Assembly: GCA_050084985.1 (NCBI GenBank)
Contig: JBITNC010000001.1
Coordinates: 71,362,001-71,426,000 of the forward strand
DNA length: 64,000 bases
Direction: 5' to 3'
From: Nageia nagi
Lineage: Eukaryota > Pinophyta
Positions 1-8,886 of the stretch are shown piece after piece. The notes beneath the pieces were generated by a model. It ran no database searches. It was not told where the DNA came from and worked only from the letters and a program-made list of their open reading frames with translations. Made by a program: the position numbers and the translations under genes. How positions within the stretch are numbered: position 1 is the stretch's first letter; each line of letters begins with the position of its first letter.

Positions 1-1389
1 TGTGGTTAAAAAATATGAGCAAAAGTTGAGACTTTTCTTCAATGATGAGAAGATTAGCTCATAGTAGAAAATTTACATGAAGAAACTACCCTAGTTCAAG
101 GGGTATGCATAGAAAAATTCCAAGATGAATCCATCACAATGATTGTTTCTCCATCCATTGGAGATAGTGATATCTTTGATAACAAGTATGAGGAATTAGT
201 TTTATTTCCCAATAGTATTTATTTAATGCATAATGATGGTATTTTTTTATGAAGATTGTGGGAATAGAAGATTTGGAGATCCTAAATTTGATGAAAAAAT
301 TAGTATTGATGAGGGTTCCCCTTTTATGAAATCAAAATTGGAAAGCATCAACAAGATGTTAGAAAGATATTTTTCCAATAAAATTGATAATATTGTAGAT
401 TTAGAAGAAGAAATAAATTCATTTTATGCATATACTATTGTATAGGTGAATAATGATGATGATATCATAAAATGCCCTAATGAAGATATTTATAAAATAG
501 TAGTTTAAGAGAAGGTACAATCATGGGATGATTATTAGGATGAGAAAAATCTATCCTAAATTCAATACACAAAATTAGAGAGTTTAATGTTGTTAGAAAT
601 GAAGATTTTGAAGGAGAGGAACCTGAGTCTTATGATAATCATGTAGATATTGCTAAAAGGTATGAACTAAAATTTGATTTTGATATGTAGTACAATAATA
701 ATTTATTAACTTGGTATAATCTCAACATTCATGTGGATCTTTAAAAGAGACTATTATTAGTAACTATTGAGTTAGATGATAAACCCCCATATCTTGGAAA
801 TAAAAATGAGATATGGGACCCTGGTGATGTCATGTCAATGACTTATGCATTACTATATAATAATGAACCAAATTTTTTTACTGATTTAGAGTCAACAATT
901 AAGGAAGAAATAATGTTGTGTAATGAGCATGGAATTGATACATTGAAAGATTTAAAGGATAAATTATGTGTAATTAAGGAAAATATTGAAACCTTAATTC
1001 ATTTTGATAGCATGCACAAGTTCATGGAGCACCTCCTTTAGATAGCATAGCTTGAAGAAAGGACTTTCAAGAAGTAGGGGATATTTGGTAGTGATAATTC
1101 ATTCATGATGAAAGGTATGATTCATTTCTGTAATGAGTATGTAACTTGTCATTCTTTAATGGATTGATATAGTTTCATTATTGGAGACATATTTTTAGTT
1201 ATGACAAGACTTGGTAAGAGTAGTCTATGGAATGCTTGCATGGTGAAAGAGGGATTTTAGACCTTGATTTCTATTTTTAGTTCAACCTTAGTACATCAAT
1301 AAAAAGGTGCAAGAAATGAGGTATATAGAGAGATTTTAGATGAGATAATTACTTTGGAAGAGTTATGAATTATTATCATTATTGTGAGG

Positions 1390-1661
1390 TGATGCTTGAT
1401 ATTTCCATACATGAGTTGGTAGATTTTATATATGCCTACTTATAAGATATAAAAGATAACAATAAGGTGGTGATACTTGATGCTTTGTTACATGAGAGAT
1501 TTTTCAATAAGGATATCATAGGGATGGTTGATGTTGAAGAAGATAATAAAAAATATTATTGTATGGGGTTGAATTCAATTAGGGAATTTGCAAGAAAGGT
1601 GGTTCCCATTTTGGAAAAGAAACTTTTTGTAGTTTGGGCAGTCATGGAGGCATCACAATAG
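1390..1661 (+). pseudogene. Unidentified fossil reading-frame segment
   Basis: An open + strand stretch with one in-frame TAA near 1444; its longest uninterrupted part starts at the ATG at 1467 (64 residues). The peptide is acidic in the middle (VEEDNK) and ends in a hydrophobic segment. I recognise no domain. Its mostly open frame over about 90 codons in otherwise stop-rich DNA suggests a former coding exon, but chance cannot be excluded. Confidence 0.2.
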
Positions 1662-1976
1662 GTATGAAATAATTTTTTTTTTGTATGCTTTCCTACAATA
1701 ATTCATTACTATGGCATTACTTTTATACTCATAGGGATGATAAGGGAAAATAATTTTGGGTAACTACTGCAAATAAGATGTTAAGAGTGGATGTGTAGTT
1801 CCTTTGGAAATTGGAAGAAATATGTGATGTTTTGGAATATGTTGCTAAAGGTTCGAGTTGAACATGTTGTAGTGGATATATGTTGAGGTGTTGATTTAAA
1901 GACTCATGATCCAAGGCATGAAATGAATTAGTATTTTTATATTTATATTAGTTTTGGATAGTCCAAAAGGCCAAGT

Positions 1977-2405
1977 TTGTCAAAGAAAAGAAAGTGTGAC
2001 TATGTTGATGAAGTATCAAGGGAGTTTGATGAAGGATTGGTGTTAGTGATGCATAGGGATTCACTCCAAAATAACATAAAAGAGGTTGTTGATTTCTATT
2101 ACAGTTTATCAAATTTATCTCTTCTCTTTAGCTTAATTTATGTGTATTTAGACATTATCATTACCATTATTGTTAAACTTTTCCAATGTGTGACTTGGAG
2201 AGATGAAAATAATGGAAATTGGAAAGCATTAAACATCGATAAAAATTGCTTGGATCATATTTTTCCTTGCTTCACTGCTAATTTTTATAACAACCCTAAT
2301 TCAAAATCATATTTTCCTTCTATTTTTAGCCCCATGTATAATACTATGATAACCATTGGGAAGGGAGAGGCTTGGGTTTTTGATGCAATAAATATTGGAG
2401 AGTGA
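1977..2405 (+). CDS. Hypothetical 142-residue open frame, family unknown
   Basis: The longest open frame in the left flank. It starts with a basic N-terminus (MSKKRKC), has a strongly hydrophobic central stretch at about residues 45-65 that could span a membrane, and an aromatic-rich C-terminus. No conserved motif is recognised. The hydrophobic part is encoded by a T-rich segment that could equally be intron or random AT-rich sequence. No neighbouring gene gives a functional clue, so it may be a chance frame. Confidence 0.15.
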   Translation: MSKKRKCDYVDEVSREFDEGLVLVMHRDSLQNNIKEVVDFYYSLSNLSLLFSLIYVYLDIIITIIVKLFQCVTWRDENNGNWKALNIDKNCLDHIFPCFTANFYNNPNSKSYFPSIFSPMYNTMITIGKGEAWVFDAINIGE

Positions 2406-2849
2406 AACTTAGGAATGAGGAAGTATCTTGACCCCTCCTTACATTTTTTCATTTCTAATTTTTGTAACAGTCCATTTTTTTTAATCAAAATTTCACTCTC
2501 TTTTCAATCCCCATTCTTGTGGAATGGGTAAACCTTGTTGAACTCTTTTAATATGTGGCTCTAGAAAGGGAAAAATATCAATATTTTGAAAGAAAATTAG
2601 ATCTAATTTCAATAAAATCAAACATGATATAGTTTAATTTTGGTTGCACTATTTAATGAACAACCATTATTGGGAGTCTTCTTGGGAGCATAGATGACCA
2701 TGGAATTTACTTTTTCCTTGATTATTTCTAATTGTGCATAGTCAACTACCCTAGGTTGATCGTACATTGAGATTAATTAGCTTCAGCATTCATCAAGAGG
2801 TTGAAAAGAAGGAATTCATATGTAATAAAAGAATTAAAATTATTTTTGA

Positions 2850-2854
2850 CCAAC
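2850..2854. repeat. Target-site duplication, left copy (CCAAC)
   Basis: The five bases CCAAC directly precede the TG that opens the 5' LTR of gypsy element 1 and recur directly after the CA that closes the 3' LTR at 9720-9724. A perfect 5-bp duplication is the normal footprint of LTR-retrotransposon integration and fixes both ends of the element. Confidence 0.93.
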
Positions 2855-3657
2855 TGTTAACACATAAAAATGATTTTATGTTTTTAAATCAATAAATTAA
2901 TAAAATATGCTTGGCCTAACTATATGTCTTGAATGGATTAAAGTGATAATATCAATGTTTGGCTTGAATATGAATATTGCATGGTTTATCTTGAGTATTG
3001 CATGAATTAGCTTGAATATTGATGTATTTATCTTAAATCTTGTGAATTAACCTTATCTATGTGGATGCACGCCGACCTATGGGCGGTATTATCTATTATC
3101 TATATAAATAAGGGATCTAATAGTAAGTCCACAACAACAAGGATACACATGATCCCGCGTATGGTCTTGTAAGTGGCTACCCCTTAAGGTATCTCTTGGT
3201 ACCGCCTACAAGGCTGTGGTTTGTGTGCTTCCTTACGCGAGCTCTCCTGACATCTGCGATCAATTCTGATATTATATTGCTATCTGAGATATTTATACTG
3301 AAGATCTGGACCTAATCGAGAGGTCAAAGCTATCAAACTAAGGCCACGGTGCTCTAATACTACTGAAACGGACCACCTGCGGTCCTCTTTTTGCATCCTT
3401 GCAGGTCACGACATTATGGAAAAGGCAGCTTATCATCACTACATAGCCAATATCTGCGTCTTTCATTATCAGGTACGTTCTGTGAGGTTAGTACATAAAT
3501 CACAGTCTTGGTTGGTACATTTACACTTCTGAATTGCTATATGTTTTTTACTGTTATCTAGAATAAATTACTATTCGTAGCTAGAATACAGATAATATTG
3601 AGTTTGTAGATAGTTGCTTATTTACTTATTTGCACTCTCAATTTTTATTTGTAAACA
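2855..3657 (+). repeat. Gypsy 1 5' LTR (803 bp)
   Basis: It opens TGTTAACACATAAAAATG and closes GTAAACA, and aligns end to end with 8887-9719. Compared with the 3' LTR it lacks 32 bp after position about 3346 and has two further single-base indels, which accounts for 803 versus 833 bp. It carries a TATA-like box about 250 bases from its start and a palindrome GGACC-N6-GGTCC at 3370-3385. Confidence 0.94.
3101..3110 (+). promoter_or_regulatory. TATA-like box in gypsy 1 5' LTR
   Basis: TATATAAATA sits about a third of the way into the LTR and is conserved at the matching place in the 3' LTR. In plant LTRs such a box normally drives transcription starting shortly downstream, at the U3/R border. 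Position and conservation support the call; no transcript start can be seen from sequence. Confidence 0.55.
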
Positions 3658-3659
3658 TT

Positions 3660-3677
3660 TGGTGAACCCGACGTGAA
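3660..3677 (+). promoter_or_regulatory. Primer-binding site of gypsy 1
   Basis: TGGTGAACCCGACGTGAA begins two bases after the 5' LTR. Beginning with TGG (complement of a tRNA CCA end) at this spacing is the hallmark of a minus-strand primer site. It is not the initiator-Met type seen in the copia elements of this window. I do not assign the tRNA. Confidence 0.75.
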
Positions 3678-3748
3678 CTACACATTATTACACTAAAACC
3701 CTAAAGGTTTTAGTTAAGATTAACATCTATTTTGTGAGTGTCTTAGTT

Positions 3749-5212
3749 ATGGAACAGCTTAAGTTATTTTTGCGAAGTCTTTCAAGAAGGGATTTGGGTG
3801 AATTATTAGTAGAAATCAGACATGATGATCCGGAAGGATCCGGAGGAATGCAACATAGTGCTGAGGGTGACAATAGTAATGTTTAGGCTACAATGGAAGG
3901 TATGCAGAGGCAGATAGACAGATTGGCAAGGAGATCAGTTCTGCCTAACAATTCCTTCGAATTCGGTAGTCCTTTATGTGATGACATTCATAGGCATATG
4001 CCACCATCCGATTACAAAGAACCAAAATTCAGTAAGTATAATGGTGAAGGAGATCCAAGAAGACATATACAGGGTTTCAAGGGTGAATGTGAACTCAAAA
4101 TTGGTACAGACCAAAGATTGCAGGCTAAATTCTTCCCCCAGAGCTTGGAAGGAGATGCACGAGAATGGTTTTATGGTTTACCTGAAGGGTCCATCACATC
4201 ATTTGAGGAATTCAGTGATTTGTTTCTGGAGCAATATAAGCATAACATCAAGAAGGAGGTTATGCTATCAGATTTATGTGCTATTAAACAAGACAGTGAT
4301 GAGCAACTGGATAAATTTGTTGTAAGGTTTAAGAAGACATGGCAGCAAGTAAAAACCAGGTTGACAGAAAAAGAGGTAAATAACATTTTTAAAGAAGCTG
4401 TTATATTGCCCTTACAATCATATGTTATTGATTATACACATCTCACATTTTCCGATATGACGTATAAACTGTTAGAGAAAGAAAAAGTCCTTGTGAAGCT
4501 AGGGCTTGTAAAGTATAGCAATGGTGATAAGGCTAAAGCAGAAGATAAGATACAGCAATTGTCAAAGAAGGAGAAAACTATTCATGTGGTTGAGAAGACA
4601 AATGTGATGAAAGAGAGGAAATTTGCGAAATTTCCCATACCTCCGAGGTATATCTTAAAAGATCTTATGGCAAAAGGATTATTACAACCTTTACCAAAGC
4701 AGGAAGAAGATCCTACAGCAGAAAGACCTCCTTGGTATAAGGAAGATAGATATTGCGAATACCATCAGACTAAGGGCCATACTACAAATGGGTGTATAAG
4801 CCTTAGGGATAGGGTACAGAAACTCATAGAAGAGGGATTTTATGTGTGTCCAGCAAAAGTCCAGGATGTGGAGGTAGAGCAAGATGTCAATGTGATTTTT
4901 CATGAAGATGTTTGTGCGGCACTCACAAGAGGGAGAGCTAGAGAAATGATAGATCCAGTTGCCTATGAGAGGGAGTTACCAAAAGACCCTAGAAGTTTTG
5001 ATTTAATTGAGCAATTAAAAAGCACACCAGCTAAGGTTAGTATCTTTGAATTACTTCAGATTTCAGCACCTCATAGGGAGATGATGAATCAGGTTTTTAG
5101 GAATAGTCAGGTAGATCGAAATATTTCTGTTGCTGCTTTTGCGGAAAAGGCTAAGATTTGGGGTAAAGGGGAAGTTATTGCATTTAATCCTAATGAGAAG
5201 CCTAGCAAGGAT
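3749..5212 (+). pseudogene. gag: Gypsy 1 gag polyprotein, one in-frame stop near the start
   Basis: Gag forms the virus-like particle that packages the element RNA. The frame can be read from an ATG at 3749, 48 codons upstream of the ATG at 3893, with a single in-frame TAG at 3884; the upstream start is preferred because the frame is otherwise continuous and lies just after the leader. Counting from 3893, residues about 55-140 carry the retrotransposon gag core (FKGECELKIG, then FPQSLEGDAREWFYGLPEG), and residues about 288-301 form a CX2HX4HX4C zinc knuckle (CEYHQTKGHTTNGC). The following residues, LRDRVQKLIEEG, are typical of plant gypsy gag. It continues directly into protease. The TAG most simply reflects C-to-T change of a Gln codon, but a recoded stop cannot be excluded. 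Confidence 0.88.
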
Positions 5213-5729
5213 GTCACTAGGCTTCATCCGCCTTTGTTCATTGAGGTGGAGGCCTTTGGAGTGATAGTTAAGAGGTCATTGATAGATGGAGGGGCAGCCC
5301 TGAATATTGGTACCACTCACTTGTTGGAGCAATTCGATCCAGATGTGCTACCTCCAAGGGAAGAAACCACCATGAAAGTCAAAGGATTTGATGGTATACC
5401 TAGAAAATGTGAGGAACTATTACACTACCAATTAAGGTTGGTAATAAAGTGCTTGATACTTTTTTTATATCACGGAAGGAAGGCCTTCCTTTAACTTTAT
5501 CCTTGGGAGACCTTGGATAGATGATATGGAGGGAGTGGCATCAACGCTACATAGGTGTTTTAAATTCTACTTTGAGGGGAACGTTTATAAGGTTGAGGCA
5601 GATGAACAGATGGCTAAGCAGTGTAATCTTGTCCTCCAGAGAGATTTTTTCCATGTGATGCGGAAGATGAAACCCTTCAAAATAGGAATGATCAGATCTA
5701 TAGGAAAGCATTACAGAAAATTAACGTGA
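5213..5729 (+). pseudogene. Gypsy 1 aspartic protease, frameshifted
   Basis: Retroviral-type aspartic proteases cut the polyprotein; two copies dimerise, each giving one Asp. The active-site loop here reads LIDGGAALNI, so D-G-G replaces the usual D-T/S-G, as is common in Tat-like elements. The gag frame runs into it without a stop. The frame then breaks twice, near 5410 and near 5480, after which the conserved tail LGRPW resumes and continues to a stop at 5729. These breaks mean no full protease can be made. Confidence 0.82.
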
Positions 5730-5871
5730 TGGATATGGGATTGGTTCATACGTTATCACAAACATCAATGAAATTAGTCGGGATGAAAACTCCAATGAAC
5801 AGTAATAAGGCAAGGAAGAAGAGCGCCCGCGTTCATTTCCAAAGATAGAGGACCGCCGGTGGTCTTTTTCC

Positions 5872-6660
5872 GTGGAAGAAACAGAGAAAAGTCAGTCGAG
5901 TATAATTTCATGTCAAGGTGATGATAACGTTCGTCAGGATGAAAACTTAGGAACAGTGCAGATTGAAGATTGGGTAAGTAGTTGTTATGTTATTGATTGC
6001 GAGATTGATGAAGAAGATGCTATACATACTATAGATTTATTTCAGAATGACGATGCCTTTTTAGAAACATTAGGTGCTAGAACAGAATATCCAATAAGGC
6101 ATGAAAGAAGAATCCAAACACATTGTCCAGATATACATGCTTGTTTTGAGGAATTCGGGGAGGATAAGATTGAGGGGTTGGGAGAATTACCATTCCCTTT
6201 GTCATCAGAAGCTAAAGTTACCTGGTTAAATGAAGAAATCGAAGAAGTCAATATCGGCTCTCCAGAGACACCACGAATATTAAAAACAGGTAAGCTTCTC
6301 GGAGCACCACTGCAAAATGAATTAGTTCAATCTTTTTATGATTATTCCGAGTTGTTTGCATGGTCTTACAAAGATATGCCGGGGTTAGATGAGAATTTTG
6401 TGGTTCATAACCTGGTGGTTGAAAAAGGGGCAGTTCCAGTAAAACAAAAGCCATGAAAGATGCCTTTTCAGGTTTCATTACTCGTGAAAAGGGAAATAGA
6501 GAAATTGTTGGAAGTCGGATTTATAAGGCCCATTGACTACTCAGAATGGATGGCTAATGTAGTTCCAGTTAAGAAGCCTACAGGTGAAATTAGAGTGTGT
6601 ACTGATTTTAGGGACCTCAATAAAGCTTGTCCAAAAGATGATTTCCCATTGCCCAAACAT
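5872..6660 (+). pseudogene. pol: Gypsy 1 pol: pre-RT linker and truncated reverse transcriptase
   Basis: Reverse transcriptase copies element RNA to DNA. Here only the linker and the first RT blocks survive. The linker shows the plant gypsy signature SETPRILKTG... followed by FAWSYKDMPGLDENFVVHNL. After an in-frame TGA at 6454 the same frame gives the RT fingers: EIEKLLEVGFIRPIDYSEW, VVPVKKPTGEIRVCTDFRDL and NKACPKDDFPLPK. Immediately after FPLPK the protein similarity ends. The palm with YVDD, RNase H and integrase are absent from the whole element. The loss is a large internal deletion or a replacement by the non-coding tail. Confidence 0.88.
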
Positions 6661-6849
6661 AATACAGGAATAATGTATGCACAAGAAAGTACAACAAAGA
6701 GCCCTATTATCACTGGGGCACCATGGTGTAAAAATCAACATGAAGCTAGCACTAGTGAGGGTGAGTTGCCCTTCGGAAATATCATTTGGTAAGCACCCAT
6801 GATCATACTGATACTAACGGAACTAACATTAGGGTAGACATGCTAACCA
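6661..6849 (+). other. Gypsy 1 RT/tail junction, no recognised content
   Basis: The frame stays open to 6792 but the peptide after FPLPK resembles nothing I know and is rich in Thr, Ser and Pro. It is probably new sequence joined at the deletion point. One weak copy of the palindrome family begins shortly after it at 6895. Confidence 0.4.
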
Positions 6850-7290
6850 ACATTATGGTAGAGGAAACGGGGATCCATTTTTATGTAAGAAAAAGAGCAC
6901 CAGCGTTCCATATCTATCAGTGAAGACCACCTGCGGTCCTCTTATGTGATCTATTTTTGTTGGAATGAAAGTCATTGGATCCCCCTTAGTATGGATGTCC
7001 TGCTCCTGGGTCACTATGTTTTATATGTCTGGAGGAAGATTTTAGTTCTTAAATCATTCTGCAGGCTTCTTCATGGTTTGGTGGTGAAAGGTGTTGGAGT
7101 TTGGATCCCACCTCTCCATCAAAGTTATCAGCATGTTGCGGTCATGAAACACATAGTCAGCAAACGCAAGGCAGCTCTGTGTCCCTCTCGGTGTGTGATA
7201 GGCAGGGCCATAGCGTGCAGCACAGCAATACAGGAAGAATCACCAAGTGATAGTGACAAAATCACCAGCTAAACCTCTCTGAATCACTCT
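6850..7290 (-). pseudogene. Antisense remnant of a plant mobile domain (PMD)-like ORF in gypsy 1
   Basis: Read on the - strand, around 7160-7070, the peptide contains DRNMLITLMERWDPNSNTFH. That closely follows the conserved pattern of plant mobile domains (L-x-x-L-x-E-R-W-x-P-x-T/S-x-T-F-H). Further along the same strand, near 6975-6900, another open piece begins MTFIPTKIDHIRGPQVVFTD. Stops and frame changes separate the parts. Some Tat-like retrotransposons are known to carry an extra antisense ORF with this kind of domain between pol and the 3' LTR, which is exactly where this lies. The segment is visibly richer in G+C than its surroundings. A 108-codon + strand frame over the same DNA (6946-7272) looks like its shadow. 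Confidence 0.5.
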
Positions 7291-7499
7291 CTTAAGCTCT
7301 AGGATGCTCTCAGCTATGAAAAATGATAGGGTGAACAAATGAGGAAGGGTGGGGCCCCTTTTATAGAAAGGTTAGGGCACACACTTCAAGACAAATTTCA
7401 ATTTGAGCATTTGGTACACGTAGACGAGCCATTAGGTATCAATTTGGAATCCGGAGGTGATTCGCAGGGACCTGATTTTTACGATTTTTGATGAATCTT

Positions 7500-7580
7500 A
7501 AAGAAAAGGATCGCTCGCGGCCTTAATGAAGACCGTCAGCGTTCTAAGTCAGTAAGAAAGAACCGCCTGCATTCCTTTAT
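7500..7580 (+). repeat. Cluster of three degenerate palindromic motifs
   Basis: Three variants of the element's short motif occur within 80 bases: GGATCGCTCGCGGCCTT at 7508, GAAGACCGTCAGCGTTCT at 7528 and GAACCGCCTGCATTCCTTT at 7560. All share the layout GACCGCC/GCGGTCCT with substitutions. They lie between the antisense remnant and the first tandem array. Confidence 0.5.
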
Positions 7581-7689
7581 CTAGAAAATTAGTTTATTAA
7601 GTATCATGAGTGCATCATAGATGTTTGATCAACGTTATATCCAGGAGAATATTGCTTTGAGTTTCGTGAATTGAGTGATCAGACTATCA

Positions 7690-8052
7690 TGCTTGCGAGA
7701 GGAGTCCAGCTCCCATAATTCGCTTATCATGTGCCTATGAGTGGAGTCCAGCTCCTGTGATCAGATTATCATGCTTGTGAGTGGAGTCCAGCTCCCATAG
7801 TCAGCTTATCATGTGCCTATGAGGGGAGTCCAGCTCCCGTGATCAGAATATCATGCTTGTGAGAGGAGTCCAGCTCCCATGGTTAGATTATCATGCTTGT
7901 GAGAGGAGTCCAGCTCCCATAGTCAGCTTATCATGTGCTTATCATGTGCCTATGAGTGGAGTTCTAGCTCCCATGGTCAGATTATCATGCTTGTGAGTGG
8001 AGTTCCAGCTCCCGTATTAGTTTATCATGCTTCTTGGTGGAGTGTCAGCTCC
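7690..8052 (+). repeat. Tandem array, ~41-bp unit with GGAGTCCAGCTCC core
   Basis: About nine units follow each other, each with GGAGTCCAGCTCCC or a close variant and a flank like AGCTTATCATG. The core can pair as GGAG/CTCC around five bases. Two sub-types alternate in part (TCATGCTTGTGAG and TCATGTGCCTATGAG). It lies in the non-coding tail of gypsy 1, the usual place for arrays in Tat-like elements. Confidence 0.85.
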
Positions 8053-8395
8053 ATCAGTTTATCACTTATTTTGCAGAGTTCGGTTCTCATGCAACTGGAG
8101 TACACCTCTTGGTGCGAAGGCTCAGTTGTGTGGAATTTAGCTCTCACATATCAGCTTATCACTTATTTTGCGGAGTTTGGTTCTTATGCAACTTGGTGCG
8201 AAGAGTTGTGTGGAACTTAGCTCTCACATATCAGCTTATCATTATTTTGCGGAGTTCGGTTCTTATGCAACTTGGTGCGAAGAGTTGTGTGGAACTTAGC
8301 TCTCACATATCAGCTTATCATTGTTTTGCGGAGTTCGGTTCTTATGCAACTTGGTGCGAAGGCTCAGTTGTGTAGAACTTAGCTCTCCCCTATGT
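8053..8395 (+). repeat. Tandem array, ~79-bp unit (first unit ~97 bp)
   Basis: Four copies start at GAGTTCGG or GAGTTTGG near 8076, 8173, 8252 and 8331. Units contain TTCTTATGCAACTTGGTGCG, GAACTTAGCTCTCACATA and TCAGCTTATCA. The last motif links this array to the preceding one. Overlapping open frames of about 64-113 codons on the + strand are products of the repeat, not genes. Confidence 0.88.
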
Positions 8396-8620
8396 GTGGT
8401 TATGGTTATCATGTGTTGTTATGTGTGTTATCATGTCTTGTCTTGTGAGTTGGTCATGTGTGTTATCATGTCTTGTCATGTGTGTTGTCATGTGTTGTCA
8501 TGTTTTGTCTTATGATGTGGTCTTGTCAAGTTGTCGTTTGGTTGACATGTGTGGTCAAGTCGTTTGTCCGGTCATTGTCATGTGTGTTGTCAAGTTTGTC
8601 GTCATGGGTCATCAGCATTA
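8396..8620 (+). repeat. Low-complexity TGTSATGTGT-type repeat
   Basis: A short-period run of TGTTATCATG, TGTCATG, TCTTGTC and TTGTCATGTG words with no fixed period. It grades into a run of AGATTATCAG words at about 8625-8665. No protein feature is supported. Confidence 0.7.
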
Positions 8621-8873
8621 CGGCAAGATTATCAGCTTATCAGATTATCAGACATATCAGGCTATCACCTTCTACAGCAAAACGTAAGGGGCAAGCATGC
8701 CCAAGGTAATATCAAAAGGGAGTTTTCTTAACCTATAAGCTTTATCATGATGTTGTTTAAGTTTGGAATGGTTAGTGTTCATCATTGCTTATCAAAATTG
8801 TTTGCTATGATATTGTGTTTTACTTTGAATGCAAAATCTCAAGTCACCTCATGATTCTTTCAATTTCACATCC

Positions 8874-8886
8874 AAAGTGGGGCATC
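8874..8886 (+). promoter_or_regulatory. Polypurine tract of gypsy 1
   Basis: AAAGTGGGGCATC abuts the TG of the 3' LTR. A G-rich purine run here primes plus-strand DNA synthesis. The same AAAGTGGGGCATC word precedes the 3' LTR of the gypsy element at 56.6 kb, supporting the call. Confidence 0.8.

Larger units (their letters stand above)
1..2849. other. Unidentified decayed coding-like DNA left of gypsy 1
   Basis: No family is recognised here. The + strand has several short open stretches with fairly ordinary codon use. They lie near 75-290 continuing in another frame to 445, near 760-1041, near 1390-1661 and at 1977-2405, with stops and frame changes between them. They are rich in Glu, Asp, Asn, Ile and Lys, as expected from the base composition, and I see no catalytic motif. 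The stretch is the flank into which gypsy element 1 inserted. It could be an old retroelement gag or linker region or a decayed host gene; the sequence does not decide. Confidence 0.35.

Noticed and set aside
4171-4903. Antisense frames within gypsy 1 gag
   Set aside because: Shadows of the gag frame; no antisense domain, unlike 6.85-7.29 kb.
6946-7272. 108-codon + strand frame in the gypsy 1 tail
   Set aside because: No recognised domain. The opposite strand carries the PMD-like similarity, so this frame is more likely its shadow.
7690-8395. Possible CRISPR-like array
   Set aside because: The units are contiguous tandem repeats without unique spacers, inside a plant retrotransposon.
7933-8731. 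Several overlapping + strand frames of 60-113 codons rich in Cys, Val, Leu and Ser
   Set aside because: They are read-outs of the 41-bp and 79-bp arrays and the TGTSATG run. The same peptide appears in more than one frame, and there is no start context or domain.
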